Assembly (NCBI GenBank): GCA_963932465.1
Contig: OZ010786.1
Span: forward strand, 594,755,038-594,819,037
Direction of reading: 5' to 3'
DNA length: 64,000 bases
Source: Maratus speciosus
Lineage: Eukaryota; Arthropoda; Arachnida; Araneae; Salticidae
A program made the translations under genes and the position numbers. This document shows positions 22,597-32,382 of the stretch, one piece after another; the first letter of the stretch is position 1; each line of letters opens with the position of its first letter. The notes below the pieces were generated by a model that saw only the letters and a list, made by a program, of their open reading frames with translations, did not search any database and was not told the DNA's origin.

Positions 22597-22834
22597 TTAA
22601 CCCTCTAGCTGCGTAACTAATTCTTCGCGATGAGCGTCTTTTACAGAATTTTTAATCGTTTATCACTGGTTCTTTAAAGCAGAAATTCTTGACTATCGTA
22701 ATCGGGGAAAATGTCCTGATTAAATCAGACAAAGCTTTCGCTAAAACATAACTGGGTGGAATATCCAAATAGTATTAATTTGACTGAAAAATGCATGCCC
22801 GAGCATGTGTTGGGCTGCGCAGAGAGATGGTTAA
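22597..22834. mobile_element. TTAA MITE, family 1, copy c, inside Copia
   Basis: TTAA is at 22597-22600 and 22831-22834. Left end CCCTCTAGCTGCGTAACTAA, right end GGGCTGCGCAGAGAGATGG. The Copia frame on the left (GKGKCTFNIATL) resumes in phase on the right (NGQTNKVTLDHV) if the MITE and one TTAA are ignored, which proves a clean TTAA insertion into a Copia coding region. Confidence 0.9.
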
Positions 22835-23841
22835 TGGTCAAACAAATAAAGTTACATTAGATCACGTGCTTTATGTTCCCGAGTTGGATAGTAATTTATT
22901 TTCTGTTTAATCTTGTACTGAGAAAGATTTTGTTGTAATATTTAAAGATGATATATGTTTAATTAAAAAGGGAAACATCTTAGTTGCACGTGTAAAAGTT
23001 GATGAGGGGTTATACAGATATAAAAATAATACCTACATATGAAAAGGTATATAGTGCTTCAGAAATATTACCTGATTGTTCTAATGTCAACTGTATTCTA
23101 AGTGGCACCAAAGGCTGGGCCATAAAAATTTGGAACCTCTCAAGAAAATTCAAAAGGATGATTTAGCTTTAGGTATTACTGAGAATAATTGATATCATAA
23201 TACTGAATGTTCAAGTTGCAAAAAAGCTAAGCTAACAGAAATATCATTTCCAAAAGAAACACAATACAGAAGTAAAAATCTACTTCATTTCATATACAGC
23301 GTCGTATGTGGTCCTGCAGAAACAAAAAACATGGGATCAAAAAGATATTTCGTTACATTTATTGATGATTACTCTCGTTATACACAAGTATATTTTATTT
23401 CCTCTAAAGATGTAGTATTTGATAATTTAAATGAGTTTGTTGCATCAACAACAAACAAATTTAGATTGAAGATTAAATCCTTGCGGTAGTGACAAGGGAA
23501 CAGAATATTGCAACGAATCTGTCAGAGATTACCTTAAGAACTTAGTAATAAATCATGAAACAACGACGCCATATTCTCCGTCCCAAAATGGAGTCGCAGA
23601 AAGAAATAATCGCTCACCTATTGAAAGGAGTAAAAAAATGAGCATGGCGAAAGTTATAAATGCTAAATCGCCAAAAACATTCTAGGCAGAAGCCATAGCT
23701 ACAGCAGCCTACTTACAAAATAGATTACCTACAAAATCAGCTGAAAAGACTGTGGAATGGGCATAAACCAAATTTGAGTCACCTTAAAGTATTTGGATGC
23801 AAAGCATATGTGTATATTCATAAACAAAAGAGACAAAAATT

Positions 23842-24075
23842 CAGAGGTGCCAAGTTCGCACTAACCTTCCGTAATGCGTGGATTAGTTTAGCCCAGTTTA
23901 ACAACGTTTCGAACCAGAAAAATTATTTGATGAACCTTTATTTACTTAATTCCAGTTTTCTACGTGTAACTTATTTAATTTCATCACTGAAAAAAAATTC
24001 TGGTGCGAAATGTATTAAACCAGGGTTAAATTAACCCACACATTACGGAGGATTAGTGGCAACTTGGCACCTATG
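23842..24075. mobile_element. 234-bp MITE with ~50-bp TIRs inside Copia integrase
   Basis: The left end CAGAGGTGCCAAGTTCGCAC is inverted against GTTGCCACTAATCC-type sequence read from the right end (CATAGGTGCCAAGTTGCCAC on the other strand). AAAATT flanks it at 23836-23841 and 24076-24081. The Copia reading resumes on the far side with KKATEGVFVGYDL. The interior shares the CCAGAAAAATTATTTG and TTCTGGTGCGAAAT blocks with TTAA family 4. Confidence 0.8.
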
Positions 24076-24370
24076 AAAATTGGACAAAAAAGCCACTGAA
24101 GGAGTCTTTGTTGGTTACGATTTAAGAAGCAAGGGATACAGAATTTACACAGGCGGTAAAAAAAAGACAGTGATAAGAAGAGCAGTGAAGTTTTTTGAAA
24201 ATAGGAACCGTGAAAATGTCTTTCAAGAAAATCCTGAAGAGCGGACGTCAGATTTAATGCATTTCAGTTTTTCAGATGAAAATCTGGAAAATGACTCTGA
24301 AGCTATCCCAATAGAAAATACTGCATGAGAAATAAAAACGGATGAAAAATCAATAGCTAGCCCAACAACA

Positions 24371-24428
24371 AGGGTCAGCTAGGTGGTGAGGCCTACCAAA
24401 TGGCTTAAGCACTCACAAGCCCCACCCA
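24371..24428 (-). mobile_element. 58-bp insert with 14-bp target duplication in Copia
   Basis: CTAGCCCAACAACA occurs at 24357-24370 and 24429-24442 around a GC-richer 58-bp insert (starting AGGGTCAGCTAGGTGGTGAG). A long target duplication without TIRs points to reverse-transcribed insertion by LINE machinery, here a short SINE-like or RNA-derived fragment. I do not recognise the source and see no poly-A. Confidence 0.6.
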
Positions 24429-24520
24429 CTAGCCCAACAACAAAAGAAAATGAAGATAATTCCGAGAGAAGAATATCTAACAGAGAGACTAAAGGAATCC
24501 CACCAGAATGATATTCTTAC

Positions 24521-24708
24521 CAGTGTTGCCAGATTGGGAACTTTTTTGTCCTCAGATTGTTGATTGTCACTGCTTTTTTGATATAGAAATATTCGCCCTA
24601 TTCAAAAATAGATTAAAAATTTCTGAAAAATATGCAATTATACTATTTTAAAAAAGTGGTGACAGTCAAATAATCTGAACTAAAAAAGTCTCCAATCTGG
24701 CAACATTG
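24521..24708. mobile_element. hAT MITE with 8-bp target duplication inside Copia
   Basis: CAGTGTTGCCAGATTGG at the left is inverted against CCAATCTGGCAACATTG at the right. ATTCTTAC is duplicated exactly at 24513-24520 and 24709-24716. At 188 bp it is non-autonomous. It has the same TIR as the 1.1-kb element at 59082-60222, so the two belong to one hAT family. Confidence 0.92.
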
Positions 24709-26494
24709 ATTCTTACAAAGCTGAAGACAGTTGTTCCAAAAACCAAGACCCTGAAACTTTTAAAGATGTTTAAAAATTACCAGTAAAAGATCAACAGAAA
24801 TGGCTCCAAGCTATGAAGGATGAATTTAACTCTTTAAAGGAAAATGACGTATTTGAGCTTGTTAAGCTTGTCACAAGCCATTTGGCTGTAAATGGGTTTA
24901 CAAAACAAAACGTGATGGAAATGGAAAAGAAATAAAATGCAAAGCACAATTAGTTGCCAAAGGTTTCTCTCAAAAATTAGGAACTGATTATGGTGAAACC
25001 TTCTCTCCTGTCGTCAAACATACAACCATTAGAGCTTTTCTGACTTGGGCAGCTTATCATAAAGCCAAAGTATTTCAATTAGATGTTAAAACAGCCTTTC
25101 TACATGGTAAATTAGCTAATGAAGAATTATACATGCGTCAGCCAGAAGGCTTTCATGATGAAGAAAATAAAGAAAACGTCTATAAATTTAAAAAGGCTGC
25201 ATATGGTCTTAAACAAGCCGCCATGTGCTGGAATGAACAAATAGAGAATACTCTAAAGGCATATGGATTTAAACAAATTGAAGCTGATCCATGTTTGTTC
25301 ATAAAAGGAAAATCAAAGAAGACAATTCATCTCATACTGTATGTTGATGATATGCTGATAAGCTCAGAAGATGAAAATTAAGTTAATGAAGTAATAAATT
25401 ATTTAAAGAAATCTTATCCCCTAACATCACTAGGAGAAGCAAAATACTTCTTAGGTATAGAAGTTTATAGAAAAGAAGATGGAAGTTATCTATTTTCACA
25501 AAGAGATAAAATAAATCAATTACTTAAAGATTTTTAGCTTGAAGAAGCCAAACCAAAGTATACCCCAATGGAAACTAACTACTATAGTTAAGATAAAAAT
25601 AAAATCTTTTATCATCAAATGATAATTATAGACAAGCTATAGGAAGTCTTTTATATATGTCCTTATGCACAAGATCTGATATTACCGCTCCTACACACAT
25701 ACTAAGTCGAAGATACAATAATCCAAGACAAAAGGACTGGAATGCTGTTAAGAGGGTAATAAGGTACTTAAAAAACAAGAAAGAACTTTATCTCCACATT
25801 TCTTCAAAAGAATATCCTAATATACTTGCATACTCTGATGTAGACTGGGGTAAAGATGCTACAGACAGAAAATCCACCTCTGGAAGTGTAATCTTCTTAG
25901 GCAATATCTGCATTTTTTGGTTCTGGAGAAAACAAACATATGTGACGTTATCATCAGCAGGAGCTGAATATGTGGCACTGTGCCAAGGAACTCAAGAGAT
26001 GCTATGGATCTATCTTAAAATTATGTAAAGATCTCAACTTACAAAAACAATTTCCAATTAGAATTTTTGAGGATAACCAATCTGCAATTAAATTGGTCGA
26101 AAGTGAAACATTTAAATCTCGCACTCATTGATACAGAGTATCATTATATACGAGATTTGAAAACGAAAAATGTTATAGAGGTCAAATATCTATCAAAAAA
26201 TGAAATGATAGCAGACATAATGACGAAGCCGCTACCAAAGGTCAAATTTGGACTTTGTAGAAACCTTATCCACCTGGTGTCAGATTTTATCGCAAAGCGG
26301 GAGAGATGTTAGAGAATTGCTCTTTTGTTTCAAGAACATTCCACCAGATGGCAGCATCAGACAATCCTCTTTGTTGTTTTACTGGCACAGACACCCAGAA
26401 TAGTTTGTGTTCCTCCATGGCTCATTGTAGTGTGCAGCAATATGCTGCTGGATTAAAAATCCAATAATATTACAAAATAATAATAATAATATTA

Positions 26495-27784
26495 CATCGA
26501 GTAAAAAGTTTCCCGCCAATTTTTTTATTGTAAAATGATAAATACATACGAAATCGTGAAAGCTAACGAGGATATTAGTAATCTCCGTTTAAATCTACAA
26601 TCGTCTGCCAACGTTTTGACAACTTTTCAATGATTTCTGCGAAAAATTGTAGCGTGCGCGAGTCCAGAAAGAGATAACCTCATTTATGACAAGATTTATT
26701 CAAGACATTACCACATTTATTCAAGATTGCGCCATCAAATGTAGCTGCAGATGGGAAAAGAGATAAAAATATGAAGTGGCCATGTCGGGGCTGTATGGTG
26801 GATGTTGCGTCAAATCCCACTCCAGTTTGTAGAGCGTCCAGCTGGTCATCATACTAACGTGTGGCCGGGCGTTATCTTGGTGACAGAGAACCACCATCCT
26901 TCTGAGCTCGTTTCTTCGTTTTTCGATTAATGGCATCGCGAACTTTTATTAGCATGTTGTTGTATATTGCACTGTTGATAGTCTGTCCGATTTTCTGGCA
27001 CTCTTTGTATAGAATTCCTCGACAATCCCACCAGATTCAGAGAAGCACCTTCTTGTTAGTTACGGCACGTCTTGCAACCGAGCCTGCTGATTCCCCAGGT
27101 GCTGACCACCCTCCTTTACGGCTTGTATTGTAGTAGTACACCCATTTTTCATCACAGGTCACATTTCTGTCCAGAATGTCTTCTTTCCTTTGATCTCTGA
27201 GCTGAGCCAAATAACGGTTTTTTCTCTTGCACTTGTCTTCAGCAGTCAATTCGTGAGGTACCCAGCGGTTGAACTTAAACGTTAGATTTATGAGTTTCAG
27301 AGCGTTAACTATTATTTTTTGGCAAACGTTAAGCTCTAACGCAATAGATAAAGTTGAAACATTTCTGTCTTGATCAATGATTTGCTTTAACTGCTCACAA
27401 TCAACTTCAATAGGGCGTCCAGAACGTGGTTCATCTTTAATGTCAAAATTTCCAGCTTTAAACTTCCGAAACCGAACTTCGACTATATCATAAGAAACAG
27501 TATTGACGCCTAAACTTTAACACATTTTTCTGTGGCATTCAGTCGCACTGAGTTTGTTACGGGACTCATAGCACATAATCGTTCTGCGCTGCTGACGTGA
27601 TAGCTCCATATTAAACACTTTTCTGAAGCATAAGATAATAATTTTTTAACATACAAAGTACACGGCCATGTATTTCCTATGCTCTACTTTCGAATGCAAA
27701 AATTGGTTGGTTGGAAAACTAACAACCGCACAAATGACAGCTGTTGGTGCGAAGGTATCTTGGCGGAAATGTTTTTACTCAATG
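26495..27784 (-). mobile_element. Complete mariner element (1290 bp)
   Basis: The ends CATCGAGTAAAAAG and CATTGAGTAAAAAC (other strand) are inverted and flanked by TA (26493-26494, 27785-27786). The length is the canonical ~1.3 kb. It is inserted in the Copia LTR and is therefore younger than it. The transposase is on the minus strand. Confidence 0.93.
26575..27609 (-). pseudogene. Mariner transposase (DD34D type), frameshifted
   Basis: From the ATG at 27609 to the stop at 26575 the span is 1035 bp, the normal ~345-codon mariner length. It starts MELSRQQRRTIMCYESR. The helix-turn-helix region follows, with EPRSGRPIEVD and NRWVPHELTAEDK. The catalytic residues are visible: VTCDEKWVYY (first Asp), HQDNARPH (second) and PPYSPDMATSY (third, about 34 residues on). 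The C-terminal piece FFAEIIEKLSKRWQ is in another frame. At least three frame breaks occur (after MC near codon 30, near the VLL stop at about 27037, and downstream of the third Asp). An intact enzyme would move the element at TA sites. Family assignment is firm. Confidence 0.93.
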
Positions 27785-28009
27785 TAATAATTAAAAACTG
27801 CAACAAACTATAGTTTAATACATAGTTTGAAGCATTTCTTTATATTTGTGTTTTGTAAATAGTCTCAAGAATATTCATCTATTTTTTATATTGTGAAGTG
27901 TTATCAGTGTTGTGTGCAGCATATTACTCCATTGTATTTAATCTTCAAGTGAATGTTTTTTTGTTCATTCTAAGAAGAATATATTTCTACTGAATAATAC
28001 ATCAAAACA

Positions 28010-29940
28010 TAAAGGTAAAACTTTTAACATTTTTATTGTTTACTATTGAGGAATTTCGTATTCATGCCTTCCATATGGAATAACATTCCAACAATATTGC
28101 TTTGGCTAAATGATTAGATGTCATAATTTTCAATACAAATTCTGGTGTAAAATATTTTATGTAGCTTTAGGTCAATTTCCCGTGCGTTCTAGCGTTAATA
28201 TTTGTGTGGCAATCTTTTGAAGATGCATTTTTTATTGTTTCTGAAAATCTTTTAAAAGGAATTCAATTAAAACAGGTGTATTACAATTTCCATATACCGT
28301 ACACGGAATCAACGTAGACACAGAATGAAATTTGGTACCAAGGAAATATTTCGAATTTAATTAGTTTGAGGTATTTTATAGAATATATAACATATAAAGA
28401 TCTTTATTTGACTTAAACGAAGTCTGTTCTTTAGAAATAAAATATAAGCTTTTTTGAAACCATTCATTCAATCATTCTTTGTAGCGAATTTCAAATTAAA
28501 TAGTTCATTTCTGATACATTTTGCTAAATTCAATGTTTGGCAAAAATTTCCGTATGAAAGCCCGGAGAAAGATTTCAATATCCCTCCAAGGAAAAATATC
28601 TTAGAGTATCAGAAACTTTAATAACTTATTTTATGGTAATATTAATTTCCATAGTAGAATATTCCCTATAAAGTTATAAACGAATAAAATGCTAATTTGT
28701 GAAGAAATTGTTATTTGTATTTATTAATTTTCATGAGAGTACGTTGATGGGATTTCATGTGTTAGAAATTGTAGTTTATTTGCATATCATAAATAAAAGA
28801 ATATATTTTAATTGAAATATGTTCTTATTTTTTATAATACTTTCGAGTTCTTCGTTTAATGATCACAAAATAAATAAATCAAAGAAATATTAGTATTTAA
28901 TATATTAAATAAAATGTAATGTATTAAAAAAAGCTGTTAATTTACATAATACTCTTATATTATTAAATACATTTTTAAAATATAAAATCACAAAAAAAAA
29001 AATCTTATTTCCGAATCGAACGTAGAAAATGTTTCTTTATATAATCAGCATTTATTAATAGTAACTTAAAATATTTTTAAAAAAAGATACTTACAAATAG
29101 AAGAATAAAAACATAGTTTTCTTTAACTACATCCTAATTTCCCCTATTTTCTTTGAAATCTAATGTAGGATCAACACAGCATTATTACACAGCTTCTTAA
29201 TTTATTTTCCAATTTATCAGATGTATGCAAGCAAGTTTTGAAATATATATATGAATGTGAAACTGCATAAGTATTTTAAACATATACGAAATTCTAAACA
29301 AAATCAAACAAACAATCAAAACAGAATGCTATCTATCTTCAAATAGAACATACGCTACTTTCGGTGAGATATATTATAGATATAAAATAAAACTTTATAT
29401 TCTCCTTTAACAAAATAGTATTTTTTAATGAAATAACTTTGGACTTCAAATCAGCAGTGAAGCACTCTTACGCACTGAAAAGAAACAGGATCATCTTAAT
29501 GGAGCAGCAAACTTCCACCAGTAAAAACGAAAAAAAGTAAGTTTTTACCTTATTTTAACAGATAATTTGCATGAATACGGCTTTTATCACTTATCGGCCC
29601 TATATAATGTTGCAATGTTTCCCACGGGAATCGAGGCTCCAAACGCTCTGGACAACAATATTTAATTTTCTTTACCTTGGCAAAAGTGTGGCAGAATAGA
29701 TAAATAAAAGAATAACACTGGGGAACAAATTTTAACCCAATTTCTGTTGACTTCGATTTTTGAAATGATTTTCAGTCAAAAAAGCGTGCTGATTTCAAAA
29801 CTCCGATTAGTGTTTTTTTTTCATCACGTCAAGTTTAATTCTGCAGCTTACATTAATATGACCACTCTACGCTGAATCGGGCGTGAGTCATAGGAAGAAA
29901 AAAGCTTCAGAACTCTTAGCACCAAAACTGCATTAGAATA
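28010..29940. other. 1.9-kb AT-rich stretch, partial MITE at its left
   Basis: ATTCTGGTGTAAAAT to GCGTTCTAGCGTTAA (about 28139-28198) matches the right half of TTAA family 4, but no left end is clear. A small possible first exon, an ATG frame ending at AAAAAAG-GTAAGT-like sequence near 29500-29545, is too short to support. Otherwise featureless. Confidence 0.4.
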
Positions 29941-29944
29941 CTTT

Positions 29945-30965
29945 GCTTGTTAATGTATCCTACTTTCGATCAAGAGAAAGTGAATTTCTTCAATACTTTC
30001 GAAGTAACGGTGGATTTGTTTTTTGCCATAACGTACGTGGTTTAATGGAGGAGTTGGGAATTCCATCCTATATCGCAACTGATTGGCGAATGTTCATCGA
30101 CAGCTGAAAAAGGAGCTTGAAATGTGTCCTCCTTCACAATGGAAGCTTATTGGGAGCGGTCCCAATAAGCCATTCAGTTTATTTGCTCGAAGAATATGAT
30201 GCCATAATGAGAGCCATTGATTTATTGCAATATCAGATTAGCGAATGGATCATCCTTAAAATGGTGTCCTTCCTTCTTGGCTAGCAACGTGGATATGCCA
30301 AATATTCTTGTTTTTGTGTATGTGGACAGCAGAGCTCGTGGGAAGGATTGGTTCCAGTCAAATTGCTCTCCAGTATCTGACCTCAAATTCTGAGATCCAA
30401 ACATTTTGCATCAGCCACTTGCCGACGGAAAGAACATCATATTTCCACTTCTGCATATAAAACTGGATCAAATGAAGCAGTTCGTGAAAGCTCTGACAAA
30501 TGAAGGCGACTGTTTCAAGTATCTCATTTCGAAATTTCCAAACCAGTATTTTGAAAAAATAAAGGCAGGTGTATTTGACGGTCCACAGATTCGGCAGCTC
30601 ATTAAAGATGAACATTTCATCGGAACAATGACAGAACTCCAAAAGAATGCTTAGTTGGCATTCAGAAATCTTGACAAAGACTTTCTTGGAAATACGCGAG
30701 TAGAAAATTACACCGAAATTGTCCAGCAACTTTTAAAGACTTTCAAAAGGCTTGGTTATAATATGAGCAACAAACTTCATTTTCTGCATCGCTATGTTGA
30801 TGACATACCGGAAAATCTTGGTGCAGTAAGTAATGAGCAGGGTAAGCGAAACCACCAAGATTTTTATGCTCATGGAAGAACGGTATCAAGGTAGATGGGA
30901 TGAACGTATGATGGGTGACTATTGTTGGAGCATCAAGTGAGATTGTCCACAAATTAAACACCCCA
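29945..30965 (+). pseudogene. Fossil of a TE-associated protein family, function unknown
   Basis: Pieces in changing frames read ELGIPSYIATDWRMFIDS, KRSLKCVLLHNGS, KNIIFPLLHIKLDQMKQFVK (about 30430-30490), GVFDGPQIRQLIKDEHFIG, KLHFLHRYVDDIPENLGAV and RYQGRWDERMMGDYCWS (about 30875-30935). I recall this motif order from a family repeated many times in arthropod genomes and treated as transposon-linked, but I cannot name its class. A Trp codon has become TAG at 30652-30654, the HQD region shifts frame near 30860, and several further breaks lie before 30400. No ends of the carrying element were found. It is clearly dead. Confidence 0.55.
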
Positions 30966-31067
30966 CGAAAAGGTACAAGCCAAATTTTTTACTTTAATAT
31001 GTACTTTTTCGTTTTGTAAAAGAGTTTTACAACGTGTATGAACACAGTGCAGTTTATAGTAAGTACC

Positions 31068-31800
31068 GGGTGAGCAAAAAGTCCGTATAAACTTTAAAAT
31101 TTCATAAAACCCGAAAAAAATAACCGAAATGAAAAACGGTTTGCATGATTAGCATCTATTGGTCACGGGAATTTGTTTAAGACAGAAATAAAAATTAACT
31201 GAAAATACAGCCAACAGATGGCACTGGTTCGTGCGATTTTCGTGGAATCATGCAAATGAGAGGGTTATAAGAAATTGCGATCCTGATCCAAAACTAGTTC
31301 ATCGTTGTGAGCCGCATACGTAATCAAGGATGCTGAGTGCGAAGGATAAAGCTTTGTTTGGGAAGTTATTTTACGGGAATCAGGAATCGGCGACCATTAT
31401 TTTGAGTAAATTCCGAGTACAGAAGAATGTGAGGACTGGAAAAGGGCCTTTAACAGCGTCAGGCCTCATAAAGCTTGTTCGGCTGTTTGAGGAAACCGGA
31501 ACGCTGGAGAATCGTATAAAATCCGGACGACCATGTTTAAGGAAGGCACGTTCGCCACGTTTTGCATTCGAAATGGAAGCGTTAGCATCTGATTCAGCTG
31601 TGGGAACCCGCAGTGCTCGTGGAGCAGCCAGACGCTTGGGCTTACAACAATCCTCGGCACGCATTATTCTTCATGGAATACTCGATCTTTACCTATGCAA
31701 ATTACAGTCATGCCATCAACTTTTACCAGTGAATACCGTACAGACGAAAACATTTGCGAGGTGGTAAAATGTTAACTTTATGAACGAAGTGGGGAGGAGC
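31068..31800 (+). mobile_element. 3'-truncated mariner-like element with DUF4817 frame
   Basis: A likely left end, GGGTGAGCAAAAAGTCCG near 31068, resembles mariner-type termini. The DUF4817 frame follows about 260 bp later. The DDE part and the right end are missing: the sequence passes directly into a minisatellite at 31799. Confidence 0.5.
31330..31767 (+). CDS. DUF4817 helix-turn-helix protein, partial transposase, open frame
   Basis: A 145-codon frame that is open from MLSAKDKALFGKLFYGN to a stop after KTFARW. Motifs fit the DUF4817 DNA-binding domain that forms the N-terminus of a group of mariner/Tc1-like transposases in spiders and insects: KLFYGNQESATIILSKFR, then GPLTASGLIKLVRLFEETG and RSARGAARRLGLQQSS, where the recognition helix would lie, and QLLPVNTVQTKTFARW. 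The catalytic DDE domain that should follow is absent, so transposition is impossible, though a DNA-binding fragment could in theory be made. No promoter was recognised. Whether the frame is open by chance of youth or selection cannot be told here. Confidence 0.7.
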   Translation: MLSAKDKALFGKLFYGNQESATIILSKFRVQKNVRTGKGPLTASGLIKLVRLFEETGTLENRIKSGRPCLRKARSPRFAFEMEALASDSAVGTRSARGAARRLGLQQSSARIILHGILDLYLCKLQSCHQLLPVNTVQTKTFARW

Positions 31801-32007
31801 CGATCAACAAAATGTGAGATTTTTCAGTGCCTGACCAACGAAATTTGATATTTTTCCGTGCCCGATCAACGAAATTTGTTATTTGCCACACTTGATCGAC
31901 GAAAATAGCGATTTTTCCACACCTGATCGACAAAATTCGCGATTTTGCCTTACCCGGTCGACGAAATTCGTTATTTTGCAGCACCTGATCTACGAAATTC
32001 ACTATTC
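31799..32007. repeat. 31-bp minisatellite, about 6.8 copies
   Basis: The unit is close to CTGATCGACGAAATTCG followed by GATTTTTCC-CA. Unit starts lie at about 31801, 31832, 31863, 31893, 31924, 31955 and 31986, so the period is 31 bp with one 30-bp step. Copies differ by several bases. Confidence 0.9.
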
Positions 32008-32163
32008 ACTATTAAATATTGCTGCATTTCGTTACCTTAAATCCCCTCATTTCAATAAAAGTTTAGGAAAACTTAACCGTCTAAAAGTAATTTTGCGAAT
32101 TTCCGAATTATTTTTAATTCATGCATATGTCTCAATTGTTCTAATGTTGTTATTTGTCAGGCT

Positions 32164-32382
32164 TTAACCCCTTAACGGTCGTATTAAATTACGGTTTAAA
32201 AATTCAAATTGTTTATTGGCACCACTTTTTTAAAAATAGAAATATTCACCTTATTTAAAGGTCAGGTAAAATGAAACCATAATAAAGACAATTACACTAT
32301 TTTATAAAACTGGAGGGAATCAAATAATCTGAATGAAAGACGCAGCCCGTCAATATTACTGGAGCGAAAATGAAGGGTTTAA
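32164..32382. mobile_element. TTAA MITE, separate family, 219 bp
   Basis: TTAA at 32164-32167 and 32379-32382 bound a stretch starting CCCCTTAACGGTCG and ending GAAAATGAAGGGT. The core GGCACCACTTTTTTAAAAAT is present near 32218. TIR match is short. Confidence 0.55.

Larger units (their letters stand above)
22556..26306 (+). pseudogene. Copia-type retrotransposon polyprotein, 5'-truncated and interrupted
   Basis: Segments appear in Ty1/Copia order. A protease-end region has DHVLYVPELDSNLFSV (about 22860-22910). The GAG-preIN motif is WHQRLGH (23103-23123). The integrase core carries FIDDYSRY (about 23360), SDKGTEY (about 23488) and QNGVAERNN (about 23585). Reverse transcriptase has LDVKTAFLHGKL (about 25080), KKAAYGLKQA and YVDDM (25340-25354). 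RNase H shows DVDWGKDATDRKSTSG (about 25835) and the tail ends ADIMTKPLPK (about 26212). Gag and the 5' LTR are missing. Stops, frameshifts and at least three later insertions break the frame, and mariner sits in the 3' LTR. No activity is expected. In intact elements this polyprotein copies RNA to DNA and integrates it. Confidence 0.92.
26307..28009 (+). mobile_element. Copia 3' LTR, split by mariner
   Basis: A purine-rich primer tract (GCAAAGCGGGAGAGA, 26292-26306) is followed by TGTTAGAGAATTGCTC, the standard start of an LTR. The LTR probably ends in ATCAAAACA at 28009, complementing TGTT, which gives about 410 bp once the mariner element is left out. The right end is less certain because no 5' LTR remains to compare. 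Confidence 0.6.

Noticed and set aside
24371..24428. tRNA-derived SINE head
   Set aside because: I could not place both A and B promoter boxes, so only a retro-type insert of unknown source is claimed.
29480..29545. Short first exon with a GTAAGT donor
   Set aside because: About 14 codons only; no downstream exon or promoter could be linked.
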